A DNA stretch of 39,978 nucleotides from Deltaproteobacteria bacterium. GTDB lineage: Bacteria > Myxococcota_A > UBA796 > CAJQPC01. Position 1 is the first letter of the stretch. Every line of letters starts with the position of its first letter. Of this stretch, positions 23,223-31,051 are shown piece by piece. The stretch lies in assembly GCA_016717595.1 (NCBI GenBank), contig JADKFE010000052.1, positions 1 through 39,978 of the forward strand, written 5' to 3'. A program made the translations under genes and the position numbers. A model generated the notes under the pieces. The model had not been told where the DNA came from. It was given only the letters and a program-made list of their open reading frames with translations, and made no database searches.

Positions 23223-26200
23223 TCAGGCGGCGACGAGCAGGGCCCTGAGGGACTGGGCCAACGGCAAACGACCGGCGGACTCGGCGAGACGCGCCGCGAG
23301 CTTGAGCGCGCTGATCACGTCGGCGTCGGCCTGAACGGGGCCGCTCAAGGTGGGGCCGAGGCGCTCGCAGACCGTGTCCAGCCCAGCCCAGTCGTGAGAC
23401 TCGGCGAGGCCCGGGGCCTGCAGCGCGTCGGCGACCAAGGCGGCGTCGTCTCGGCCTTGGGCGCGCAGGGCCTCGGCGGCGGCTCGGGCGTCTTCAGCGG
23501 CCTCGGCGATGGCGCCGCGGCGCAGCTTGAGGGTGGCCAAGGTGAGGCGCACCGAGGCGGCGCCGGGCTCGGCGAGGAGATCCAACCTTGCCAGCGCGCG
23601 GCGGGCGCGGCGCTCGGCCTCGGGCAGCGCCCCGGCGCGCTGGGCGAGGCTGGCGAGGCCAAACTGGGCGCGGGCCTCGGCGAGCATGTCCCCCACGGCG
23701 CGGGCGCGGCTCAACGCCCGGCGCAGGCGCGCCCCGGCCTCGTCTGTGGCCCCACGCGCCAGGGCGAGCTGCCCCAGACGGGCGAGGGCGTCCCCGGCGG
23801 AGAGCGGGCAAGCCGCCTCGTCATAGACCTCGACGGCCTCGTTCAGCAGGATCTCGGCGCGCTGAGGGTCGGTCGTGAGCGAGGCCGCGGCGCGTAACGC
23901 GTCGCCCAGGGCCTCGGAGGCGCCGAGGGGACGTAGGGTGTCCATGGCCTGGGCGGCGAGGCGGGCGGCGACGGCGCCCTCTCCCAACGCCGCGGCGATG
24001 AGCGCGAGCTCCGCCATGGCCCCGGCGCGTCGATCCGCGCTGGCCTCTGGGGTGAGCAGGGCTTGTTCGCCCGATCGTTTGGCCTGGGCCTGCTCCCCCA
24101 GCGCACGAAGGCAACGGGCGCGCTCTAAATGCGCCTCGGCCTGCTCATCGGCGCTCGGCGTGAGGCCCCGGGCCTTGAGCGCCTTGGCGCGGGACTCCAA
24201 CAGCGCGGCGGCGCCGCGAGGATCCCCCCGGCGGCGGCGGGCCCGCGCGGCGAGGAGCAAGGTGGCGCTGGGGTCGTCTCCGGCGAGCTCTGTGTAATGG
24301 GCGATCCGCTCAAACGATCCGCCCAAGCCGCCCAAGGCCTCGGCGACGGCGCGATGGGCCTGGGCCTTGAGCCCGGCGCGCTCGGCGACCAGCGCCGCGG
24401 CGTCAAGGGCCGTGGTCGAGGTGAAGCGCCAGCCCCCGGGCATGTCCTCCCAGATCCCCAGGCGGCAGAGGCGGGTGGTCAACGCGGGGCTGGGCGTAGC
24501 GCCCAGGCGAGCGCAGGCGGCGCTCCACAGCGCCTCGGGCACCTCTCGGCCCAAGGCGGCGGCCACGGCGAAGGCGGCGCGGACCTCGGCGGGCTCCAAC
24601 AGCGCGCGGAGGCGGCCAAGGATCAGCTCCAGCGGGCGCTCTGGGGCCTGCGCGGGCGGCGGGGCCGTCCAGGCGAGGCCCGGCTCGGCGGCGGACAAGG
24701 CGCCGTCCTCGATCCATGACCGGGTGGCCTCCATGGCGAGGCTGGGCAGGACGAAGCCGCCGATGAGGGGATCACAGCGGGACTCTTCGACGCCGAGCAG
24801 CAGGTGGCGACCCAAGGCGCGGCCTGTCTCGGGGCTCAGCGGCCCCACCCGCAGGCGGCTCACCCGGGCCTTGCCCGTGAGCGCCTTGAGCGCCGTGGCC
24901 CCAGGCGAGCGCCCAACGAGCTCGTCGTCGCGGGCGGTGAGCACCAGCAGCAGCGCGCCGCTCTCTCGTAAGGCGGCGCGGGCGAAGGCCGCGGCTTCAG
25001 GGTGGCGCGGCGCGTCGTCGATCCAGATCACCTGGGGACCGGCGCTGAGCAGGTGGCGTAACCAGCCCAGGAGCGCCACGGGGGCGCCTTCAGCGGTGCG
25101 CAGCGCGGCGCGCGGCGGCGCGTCGGGGGTGATCCACCCGGCCAAGGCGGCGGCGAGGGTGGGATCCTGCTCACCGCCGCTGAGGGCGAGGGCGGCGCCG
25201 ATGAGCGCCTCGGCGTCTTCACCTTGGGCGCCATGGGCCTGGGCCCACGCGCTGACGAGGCTGACGAGGCCCCGGGCGGGGTCGGCCACACCGGAGATCG
25301 CCCCCGCCGCGCCGAGCTCTTCAGCGCGCTCCCCCACCCAACGACCCAAGCGGCTGAGCCCTACCCCGGCGGGGCCGTGCAGCACGACCACCCGCGGGCG
25401 ACCCTCGACGAGGGCCTGCTCAAGCTCGGTCCACAACGCGCGGCGCTCGGCGTCTCGACCGAAGAGGCTCACCGGGCGCAGGTTGTTGGCCTCGATCGCC
25501 GCCGATCGCAGCGGCGCGGCGCTGCCTCGGGCGCGGGTGACGGCGTCTACGGCCTCTTCAGCGGAGCGCAGCACGTCGTCGGACACCCACAGCTCCCCGG
25601 CGGGGGGCCGCGGGCTCAGGCACACAAACGACGGCGCGTCGTTGAGCCACCACGCCGGGGCGCGCGCCCAGCCTTCCCCTTCTGCGGAGTGAAGCTCCAA
25701 CGACGCGAGCTCCTCGTCCCCCACCGGCGGCCCCAGCCTGAGCAGGGCCTCCGTGGCCTCCGCGGCTGATGCAAACCGCGCGCCGCGCTCCTTCTCCAAG
25801 AGCCGCCCCAGCCAGTCGCCCAGGGCCGTGGGCACGGCGAGGCGAGGCCGCAGCGCGGGCAGCGCGCCCTTGAGGTGGCCCTGGCGGATGCCGTAGACGC
25901 TGGACCCTCGAAACGGCAGCACCCCGGTGACACACTCCCAGGCCACGACGCCCAGAGAGTAGAGGTCGGTCTCGGGGCCAAGCTCACGCCAGCGCCCGTT
26001 GAACTGCTCTGGGGCGAGGTACGCCGGGGCCCCGGCCACACGCGCGCGGGCGGGGGCGCGGGCGAGGTCCAGAGGGCTGGCGAGGCCCAAGTCAGCGAGC
26101 TTGGGGCCAGGCCGCGCGTCGCGGGGCGCGCCCCAGAGCACGTTCGCGGGCTTGATGTTGCGATGCAGCATCTTGCGCGCGTGCAGGTGCGCCAAGGCGT

Positions 26201-26588
26201 CGAGCACCCCCAGCAGCAGGCCGCGAAGGTCTTCCCAGCCCAGGCGGGCGGCGTAGGTCTGGAGGCTTCCCGCGGTGACCAGCTCCATCGCCACATACGG
26301 CGCGCCCTCGGGCAGCCCGTTGCGTGTGGCCTGGGCGAGCTCGGCGTCGACCAGCCCCCAGCCGAAGAGCTGCACCACCCCGGGGTGATCCACCCGCGCC
26401 GTCCGGCAAAGCTCGGCCTGGAGCGCGTCGAGCACCTCGGGCTCACGATACCGAGGGTGGGTGAGCACCTTCACCGCCACCGGCAGGCGCCCCAAGGCGT
26501 CTACGGCCTGCCACACCTCCCCCACGCCGCCACGCCCAATCAAGGACTGGAGCTTCAGGGCGCCGAGGGGGAGCGACGATTCGGACAT
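23223..26588 (-). CDS. Giant kinase-like protein (HRN variant) with ATPase-like and TPR regions
   Basis: A 1121-residue protein. Kinase fold 10-290: glycine loop GRGGVGEVWQAVD, ATP lysine K40 (LPVAVKVL), catalytic loop HRNIKPANVLW in which the proton-acceptor Asp is Asn144, DLG (for DFG) in KLADLGLAS, and the APEQF P+1 region. An STAND/AAA_16-like region starts at about 375 (SLFGRDAERRALW) with P-loop GPAGVGLS, where the invariant Lys is Leu411, and a Walker B-like VIWIDDA. The remaining ~550 residues are Ala/Leu/Arg-rich helical TPR-like repeats. The architecture and many blocks match the kinase at 34896, so they are paralogs. The HRD-to-HRN change predicts weak or no kinase activity, and the protein may be a receptor or scaffold. 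It is cytoplasmic, with no membrane helix. Confidence 0.9.
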   Translation of the reverse strand: MSESSLPLGALKLQSLIGRGGVGEVWQAVDALGRLPVAVKVLTHPRYREPEVLDALQAELCRTARVDHPGVVQLFGWGLVDAELAQATRNGLPEGAPYVAMELVTAGSLQTYAARLGWEDLRGLLLGVLDALAHLHARKMLHRNIKPANVLWGAPRDARPGPKLADLGLASPLDLARAPARARVAGAPAYLAPEQFNGRWRELGPETDLYSLGVVAWECVTGVLPFRGSSVYGIRQGHLKGALPALRPRLAVPTALGDWLGRLLEKERGARFASAAEATEALLRLGPPVGDEELASLELHSAEGEGWARAPAWWLNDAPSFVCLSPRPPAGELWVSDDVLRSAEEAVDAVTRARGSAAPLRSAAIEANNLRPVSLFGRDAERRALWTELEQALVEGRPRVVVLHGPAGVGLSRLGRWVGERAEELGAAGAISGVADPARGLVSLVSAWAQAHGAQGEDAEALIGAALALSGGEQDPTLAAALAGWITPDAPPRAALRTAEGAPVALLGWLRHLLSAGPQVIWIDDAPRHPEAAAFARAALRESGALLLVLTARDDELVGRSPGATALKALTGKARVSRLRVGPLSPETGRALGRHLLLGVEESRCDPLIGGFVLPSLAMEATRSWIEDGALSAAEPGLAWTAPPPAQAPERPLELILGRLRALLEPAEVRAAFAVAAALGREVPEALWSAACARLGATPSPALTTRLCRLGIWEDMPGGWRFTSTTALDAAALVAERAGLKAQAHRAVAEALGGLGGSFERIAHYTELAGDDPSATLLLAARARRRRGDPRGAAALLESRAKALKARGLTPSADEQAEAHLERARCLRALGEQAQAKRSGEQALLTPEASADRRAGAMAELALIAAALGEGAVAARLAAQAMDTLRPLGASEALGDALRAAASLTTDPQRAEILLNEAVEVYDEAACPLSAGDALARLGQLALARGATDEAGARLRRALSRARAVGDMLAEARAQFGLASLAQRAGALPEAERRARRALARLDLLAEPGAASVRLTLATLKLRRGAIAEAAEDARAAAEALRAQGRDDAALVADALQAPGLAESHDWAGLDTVCERLGPTLSGPVQADADVISALKLAARLAESAGRLPLAQSLRALLVAA

Positions 26589-26596
26589 ACGGACCT

Positions 26597-26602
26597 AAGC
26601 TA
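26597..26602 (-). promoter_or_regulatory. -10 hexamer TAGCTT, predicted leaderless start
   Basis: The minus strand reads GTTAGCTT, then 8 nt, then ATG 26588, with no ribosome-binding site in between. Confidence 0.45.
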
Positions 26603-26642
26603 ACTCACGGCCCGTCGCGCGGCGGCCCTCACACAGATCCGG

Positions 26643-27635
26643 TCAGGGCGGCGTAAGCGCGGCTGGGCCCTCGTTCAGCGCAAAGACGATCTCCTGCGCA
26701 TACCAGCCATAGACCTCTGGCGCAGGATGAACCTCCCTTCCCGCCGATCCGAAGGGCTCCCCGACCACGCCATAACGACTGTGCAGGTCGATCACCGGCC
26801 AGGGCAGCTCGGGGCCTCCGGCGGGGGGGATGAGGCCCCACACCCGCGCCTCCCCCGCTTGGCGAAGAAGCGATACCGCCGCCTCCTCGTCCATCCGAGA
26901 CGCCCGGGTGATGAGGGGCCCCGACGGGTCCAGGCGCCCTCGGCCCACGAGCAGGCGGTTCACCCCGATCACCCCCACCCGCAGCCCCGCCCAAGACCGC
27001 CAGATCGGGCTCCACAAAGCCCCCGCCTCGGGCGCGCCCCAGATCCACTCCGCCCACAGACTCGGGCTCTGCCGCAGCCGCGCCAGGGGGTCGTCGCCGA
27101 GCTGCAGAAAGCGCCGCCCCTCGTTGTAGACCTCGACGATCACCACGTCCGGGCGAATCAGCGGGATCAGCTCCTGGGCCCAGGCCACCTTCTGACGGGT
27201 CATGTAGCCGTTGACCCCGGCGTTAAAGACCTGGGCGTGTTGGCCCTGGGCGATGAGCTGGGCCTCGAGCTGGGCGGGCCAGGTCTCGTCATCACTCACC
27301 GTGGCGCCAAAGGTCGTCGAGCCGCCGAGGCAGAGCACCCGCAGCGCGCCCTCGTCCACGGCCCGATCCGCCCCCCGCAGCCCCAGAGCGCTGGTGGTCA
27401 CCGCACGATCCGGCCCGCCGTCAGGGCGCGGCAGCGACAACGAGAGCCCCGGGCGTAGACCATAGAGCCGCTCGGCGTCGGCGACGGGGGTGTGCAGCTC
27501 GGGGTCGCTCACCTGCAACGGCACCAGCGGCGTGAGCAGCCGCGCCTCCACCCCAAAGGCCCGCACGCCGCCCTCGACGAGCAGCGCGCCCACCATCAGC
27601 CCACCGAGGAGCCCAAGTCGCCGGGACGAAGACAT
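26643..27635 (-). CDS. Membrane-anchored SGNH/GDSL-like hydrolase
   Basis: A 330-residue protein from ATG 27635. An N-terminal membrane helix or signal (LGLLGGLMVGALLVEGG) leads to a periplasmic SGNH-like domain. It shows VLCLGGSTTFG (block I with the Ser nucleophile), VFNAGVNGYMTRQ (Gly/Asn blocks) and, near the C-terminus, EVHPAPEVYGWYAQ in place of the usual DxxHP. The His is kept but the Asp three residues before it is Arg. Family members act on acylated carbohydrates or lipids, and the altered triad makes activity uncertain. It lies 54 nt before the kinase-like gene on the same strand but has its own -10 hexamer, as does that gene. Confidence 0.7.
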   Translation of the reverse strand: MSSSRRLGLLGGLMVGALLVEGGVRAFGVEARLLTPLVPLQVSDPELHTPVADAERLYGLRPGLSLSLPRPDGGPDRAVTTSALGLRGADRAVDEGALRVLCLGGSTTFGATVSDDETWPAQLEAQLIAQGQHAQVFNAGVNGYMTRQKVAWAQELIPLIRPDVVIVEVYNEGRRFLQLGDDPLARLRQSPSLWAEWIWGAPEAGALWSPIWRSWAGLRVGVIGVNRLLVGRGRLDPSGPLITRASRMDEEAAVSLLRQAGEARVWGLIPPAGGPELPWPVIDLHSRYGVVGEPFGSAGREVHPAPEVYGWYAQEIVFALNEGPAALTPP

Positions 27636-27640
27636 GCCCC

Positions 27641-27646
27641 AGGGTA
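27641..27646 (-). promoter_or_regulatory. -10 hexamer TACCCT, predicted leaderless start
   Basis: The minus strand reads GTTACCCT, then 5 nt, then ATG 27635, with no ribosome-binding site. The 69-bp divergent gap also serves the hydrolase lipoprotein gene at 27705. Confidence 0.4.
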
Positions 27647-27704
27647 ACCGCCGCGCGCCACAAGCTCCTGCGCCGCGCCCCCAGATCGGGCACACTGCTC
27701 GGTG

Positions 27705-28610
27705 ATGATCCCCCTCCTGCTCACCCTCACGATCGCCTGCGCGCCGACCTCGCTCACGCCGTCAGAGGTTTGGCCAGAGTCCGGCTGTGTCGCCGCGCCG
27801 CCGAGCCTCGACGACCCCGCCCGGCGTGCGCGCCGCGAGGAGCTCCGGATCACCCTGCCCGACGGCGTCACCCTGGCCGCCGAGCTCCTCCGCCCCCCCG
27901 GCGACGGCTGCTGGCCCGGCCTCCTGCTCATCCCGCCCGGCTTTGAGGCGGGCCTGCCCCTTGTGGACTCCGACGCCGCGGAGCTGCTCGCGCGCTCGGG
28001 CCTCGTCGTCTTGACCTACGACCCCCGCGGCCGCGGCCTCAGCGAGGGTGTCGAGGACCACAACGGCCCCGTCCACCAAGACGACCTCGCGCAGTTGATG
28101 CGCACCTTGGCCAGCCAGCCCGAGGTGGACCCAGACCAGGTCGTCGCCCGCAGCCGCTCGTTCGGCGTCGCGACCTTGGCCGGGGCCCTGGCGCGCCACG
28201 CGGACCTGCGCCCGATGGCGGTGATGGACATCGAGGGCCCGGCGCTCCTGCCCGATGATCTTGAGCACGCCCCCGCCCGCAACCAAGAGACCTTGACCGC
28301 CCTGGCCACAGACGAGCAGTGGTGGGAGGACCGCAGCGCGGCCAAACACATCGGCGCGTACGCCGGCCACTACCGCCGGGTGCAGGCCGCGGACGATCAC
28401 GTCATGGGCGCCTGGCTGGGCCACGCGGCGGAGATGCTCAGCGCGGCGGCGGCGGGCGAGGCGGCGTGGGTTGATCAGAACGGCGTGGAGAGCGAGGCCT
28501 GGACTGAAGAAGAGGTCGAGGCGCTCAGCCTGGGCGGTCGGGTGAAGGCCGACGATCCTCGTGCGCTCGAGCTGCTGATCGACCTCTACGCTCCCGCCAT
28601 CGCCCCCTGA
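27705..28610 (+). CDS. Alpha/beta-hydrolase lipoprotein
   Basis: A 301-residue protein from ATG 27705 (GTG 27702 is also possible). The short signal MIPLLLTLTIAC has a lipobox-like Cys, then SLTPSEVWPESGC. The alpha/beta-hydrolase core shows PGLLLIPPGFEAG (oxyanion strand), VVLTYDPRGRGLSEG and ARSRSFGVATLAG. In the last, the nucleophile-elbow GxSxG has become SRSFG: Ser is kept and the first Gly lost. The family resembles dipeptidyl-peptidase-like/X-Pro hydrolases. It is likely lipid-anchored and hydrolytic, with unknown substrate. It is divergent from the SGNH-like gene, which suggests a shared control region. Confidence 0.75.
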   Translation: MIPLLLTLTIACAPTSLTPSEVWPESGCVAAPPSLDDPARRARREELRITLPDGVTLAAELLRPPGDGCWPGLLLIPPGFEAGLPLVDSDAAELLARSGLVVLTYDPRGRGLSEGVEDHNGPVHQDDLAQLMRTLASQPEVDPDQVVARSRSFGVATLAGALARHADLRPMAVMDIEGPALLPDDLEHAPARNQETLTALATDEQWWEDRSAAKHIGAYAGHYRRVQAADDHVMGAWLGHAAEMLSAAAAGEAAWVDQNGVESEAWTEEEVEALSLGGRVKADDPRALELLIDLYAPAIAP

Positions 28611-28784
28611 GCGCGCCGCGCGCCACGCCGCGATCTCCATTCGCGCCACGGCACGCGCTCCACACAAGACCCCACGCGCGCTCAGAACCTCAGAAAATCA
28701 CGGCCCCATCGCGCCGTTCTTGAGCTTTTTTGCGTGGCCCCGGACAGTCTTGGCCTTCACCACACAAGAGATTTCATAGGCGGG

Positions 28785-28814
28785 TTGACCATTCCAGGTG
28801 AATCGGACTATAAG
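28785..28814 (+). promoter_or_regulatory. Sigma-70 promoter TTGACC-18-TATAAG
   Basis: TTGACC (28785-28790) and TATAAG (28809-28814) are 18 nt apart, the best housekeeping promoter in the window. It gives an ~90-nt leader before the XRE regulator. The 28611-28909 gap holds nothing else convincing. Confidence 0.65.
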
Positions 28815-28909
28815 GGTGAGGATCCGCCAAGGCGCAGAGCGTGCCCGGCGGATCACCAACGTGTGTGAGAGTTCGAGTTCCACCAGGACGGATTCAAGGC
28901 GGAGTCAAG

Positions 28910-29275
28910 ATGGACCAGGTACGCCAGCAGCTCGCTCGTCGCATTCGCACCCTTCGCAAAGACGCAGGGCTCACCCAGGCTGAGCTGGGAGCCCGCGCGG
29001 AAGGGATCAAGACGAGCGAGATCAGTCGTTTTGAGCTCGCGCATCGCACCCCCAGCCTGGAGACGCTCGCGCGTCTCGCCGAGGGCTTGGGTGTGTCGCT
29101 GCCGCAGCTTGTCACCTTTGATGAGAACAACCGGCCGGGTCGCCCCGAGCTGGCTCGCATCAACAGGCTCCTCGCGGATCAGCCCGACGAGGTCCTTCGC
29201 GCGGCGTTGACGGTCCTGGAGACCCTCATCGCGGTGCGTCGTATCCCCGAGTCCCCCTCGGCTGACAACGACTGA
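28910..29275 (+). CDS. XRE-family transcriptional regulator
   Basis: A 121-residue protein from ATG 28910, preceded by GGCGGAG. Residues 1-70 form a Cro/CI helix-turn-helix: RRIRTLRKDAGLTQAELGAR, then TSEISRFELAHRTPSLETLA (recognition helix around SEISRFE) and RLAEGLGVSLPQLVTF. The C-terminal ~45 residues are helical (INRLLADQPDEVLRAALTVL) and may dimerise. It is flanked by a strong sigma-70 promoter and a downstream hairpin, so it is probably a single-gene unit, possibly autoregulated. Targets unknown. Confidence 0.9.
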   Translation: MDQVRQQLARRIRTLRKDAGLTQAELGARAEGIKTSEISRFELAHRTPSLETLARLAEGLGVSLPQLVTFDENNRPGRPELARINRLLADQPDEVLRAALTVLETLIAVRRIPESPSADND

Positions 29276-29288
29276 TTCCTGCGGTCAC

Positions 29289-29320
29289 CTCCCCCACGGC
29301 CCACCCGGGTCGTGGGGGAG
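29289..29320. terminator. 10-bp hairpin after the XRE gene
   Basis: CTCCCCCACG pairs perfectly with CGTGGGGGAG around a 12-nt loop that includes ACCCGGGT. It starts 13 nt after the stop. It is strong, but no U-run follows. Confidence 0.55.
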
Positions 29321-29440
29321 AGGATCCGCGCACTCGCAGGGTTGATTTCGCTCCTCCGCCGTTGACACGACAAGGCTCGTGCTTGGCGGGTGCGCGTGTT
29401 CGCCTGCGCTCGCCCGCTGTACGGGATACACGGTGGCCCT

Positions 29441-30691
29441 ATGGAAAGAGCCATCCCTGCCCCGACCGGCTTTCGCGCCGTGCCCCGCACCGGCGTCATC
29501 TACGTCATGACCGAGGCCGCGCGCCTTGGATACCATCACGGTCATCCTGACTGGGCGAATCTCGGCCAAGGTGCGCCTGAGACGGGCCCGCTGGAGGGCA
29601 GCCCGCCGCGGCTGGAGTCGTTCCAGTTCGACGATCTCCAGCACGAGTACGCCCCCGTCGATGGCCTGCCCGAGCTTCGGGACGCCGTGGCGTCGCTCTA
29701 CAACCAGCGCTATCGCCAGGGCAAAAAGAGCCAGTACACCCGCGAGAACGTGGCGATCAGCGCCGGGGGTCGCGTGGCGCTCACCCGCCTCGTCTCCACC
29801 TTGGGCCGGGTGAACGTGGGGCACTTTTTGCCCGACTACACGGCCTATGAGGAGCTCCTCGGCAGCTTCAACACCTTCGTCCCCATCCCCGTGCTGCTCG
29901 ACCCCGACCGCCAATACAGCTTCACGGCGTCCCAGCTCCGCGACGAGGTGCTCGGGCGCGGGCTCAGCGCGGCGATCCTCTCCAACCCCTGCAACCCCAC
30001 GGGCAAGCTCCTCCACGGCCCGGCCTTAGAGGCCTGGGTGCAGGTGGCGCGAGAGCTCGACTGCGCGCTCATCCTCGATGAGTTCTACAGCCACTACACC
30101 TACAGCGGCGGCCAGCTCACCACCTCGGCGGCGGCGCACGTCGATGACGTGGACCGTGACCCCATCGTGATCCTCGACGGCCTCACCAAAAACTGGCGTT
30201 ACCCCGGCTGGCGTGTGGCGTGGACGGTGGGCCCCCGGGCGGTGATCGAGGCCGTGGCCTCCGCGGGGAGCTTCCTCGACGGCGGCTGCCCCCACCCCAT
30301 CCAGCGGGCGGCGATGCCGCTGTTGAGCCGCGACGTGGCCGACGCCGAGGCCCGGGCGGTGCAGCGCGCCTTCCGCGCCAAACGCCAGCGCATGTTGGAG
30401 GGCTTGGAGGAGCTCGGCATCCAGGTGAACCTGCCTCCCCAGGGCGGGTTTTATTGTTGGGGCAACCTCAGCCGCCTGCCCGCCCCGCTGAACACCGGCA
30501 TGGGCCTGTTCCGCGCGGCCCTGAACGAGCAGGTGATCGTGGTGCCCGGCGAGTTCTTCGACGTGAACCCCGCGCGCCGCCGCCCCGACCGCCCCGGGCG
30601 GTTTTTGCAGTACGCCCGCTTCTCCTTTGGGCCCAACCTGGAGTCTGTGGAGCGTGGCCTCGCCGGGCTGGGGCGGCTGATTCGCGGGTGA
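29441..30691 (+). CDS. PLP-dependent aminotransferase, class I/II
   Basis: A 416-residue fold-type I enzyme. Seen in order: the substrate-loop region WANLGQGAPETGPL, EYAPVDGLPELRDAVASLYN, ISAGGRVALTRL, LSNPCNPTGKLLHG (the NPxNPTG motif), LILDEFYSHY (Asp that contacts the PLP ring nitrogen, and Tyr), and DGLTKNWRYPGWRVAW with the Schiff-base Lys. The C-terminal Arg region is QYARFSFGPN. The overall type is aspartate/aromatic or alanine aminotransferase-like; substrate cannot be read from the sequence. ATG 29441 is chosen because the family N-terminus begins there. The 43-bp tandem array starts 24 nt after its stop. Confidence 0.9.
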   Translation: MERAIPAPTGFRAVPRTGVIYVMTEAARLGYHHGHPDWANLGQGAPETGPLEGSPPRLESFQFDDLQHEYAPVDGLPELRDAVASLYNQRYRQGKKSQYTRENVAISAGGRVALTRLVSTLGRVNVGHFLPDYTAYEELLGSFNTFVPIPVLLDPDRQYSFTASQLRDEVLGRGLSAAILSNPCNPTGKLLHGPALEAWVQVARELDCALILDEFYSHYTYSGGQLTTSAAAHVDDVDRDPIVILDGLTKNWRYPGWRVAWTVGPRAVIEAVASAGSFLDGGCPHPIQRAAMPLLSRDVADAEARAVQRAFRAKRQRMLEGLEELGIQVNLPPQGGFYCWGNLSRLPAPLNTGMGLFRAALNEQVIVVPGEFFDVNPARRRPDRPGRFLQYARFSFGPNLESVERGLAGLGRLIRG

Positions 30692-30714
30692 GCGCGGCCT
30701 GAGCCCGTGCGGGT

Positions 30715-30985
30715 CCAGAGTGGGGCGCCTCACCGGGCACATCACACCGTGTGATCCCCAGAGTGGGGCGCCTCACTGGGCACATCACACCGTGTGATCC
30801 CCAGAGTGGGGCGCCTCACTGGGCACATCACACGCTGTGATCCCCAGAGTGGGGCGCCTCACTGGGCACATCACACCGTGTGATCCCCAGAGTGGGGCGC
30901 CCCTCCGCGCACCTCACACTCTGTGATCCCCAGAGTGGGGCGCCTCACCGGGCACATCACACGCTGTGATCCCCACGGTGGGGCG
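30715..30985. repeat. Tandem array of a 43-bp unit, six copies plus a partial
   Basis: Units start at exactly 30715, 30758, 30801, 30844, 30887 and 30930, with a 13-nt partial at 30973. Each unit holds two potential hairpins: ATCACA-3 nt-TGTGAT near its end, and CCCC-5 nt-GGGG across the unit boundary. The stems are nearly invariant while the loops change: CCG, CCG, CGC, CCG, CTC, CGC in the first, and AGAGT to ACGGT in the last copy of the second. Unit 5 is the most diverged. Because 43 is not a multiple of 3, the array is not coding. It fills most of the 360-bp gap between two plus-strand genes. Confidence 0.95.
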
Positions 30986-31051
30986 ACGGGGCGCGCCCAG
31001 AGCGGCGGCGCGCCGGTTAAGAGCCCGGGGCACCCACGGCGGAGCCCCACG

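Noticed and set aside
28698..28883. 61-codon minus-strand ORF opposite the XRE promoter
   Set aside because: GTG start without a ribosome-binding site. It covers the sigma-70 promoter and leader of the XRE gene, and its translation is not family-like.
28862..28890. tRNA-like T-loop (GTTCGAGTTCC) before the XRE gene
   Set aside because: The 5-bp T-stem does not pair, and no acceptor, D or anticodon arm can be drawn around it.
30741..30755. parS site near parB
   Set aside because: ATCACACCGTGTGAT shares only TCAC/GTGA with TGTTTCACGTGAAACA. Spacing and flanks differ, so it is not called parS.
30715..30985. Repeats as a CRISPR array
   Set aside because: The 43-bp units are contiguous, with no unique spacers and no cas genes nearby. 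It is a direct tandem repeat.
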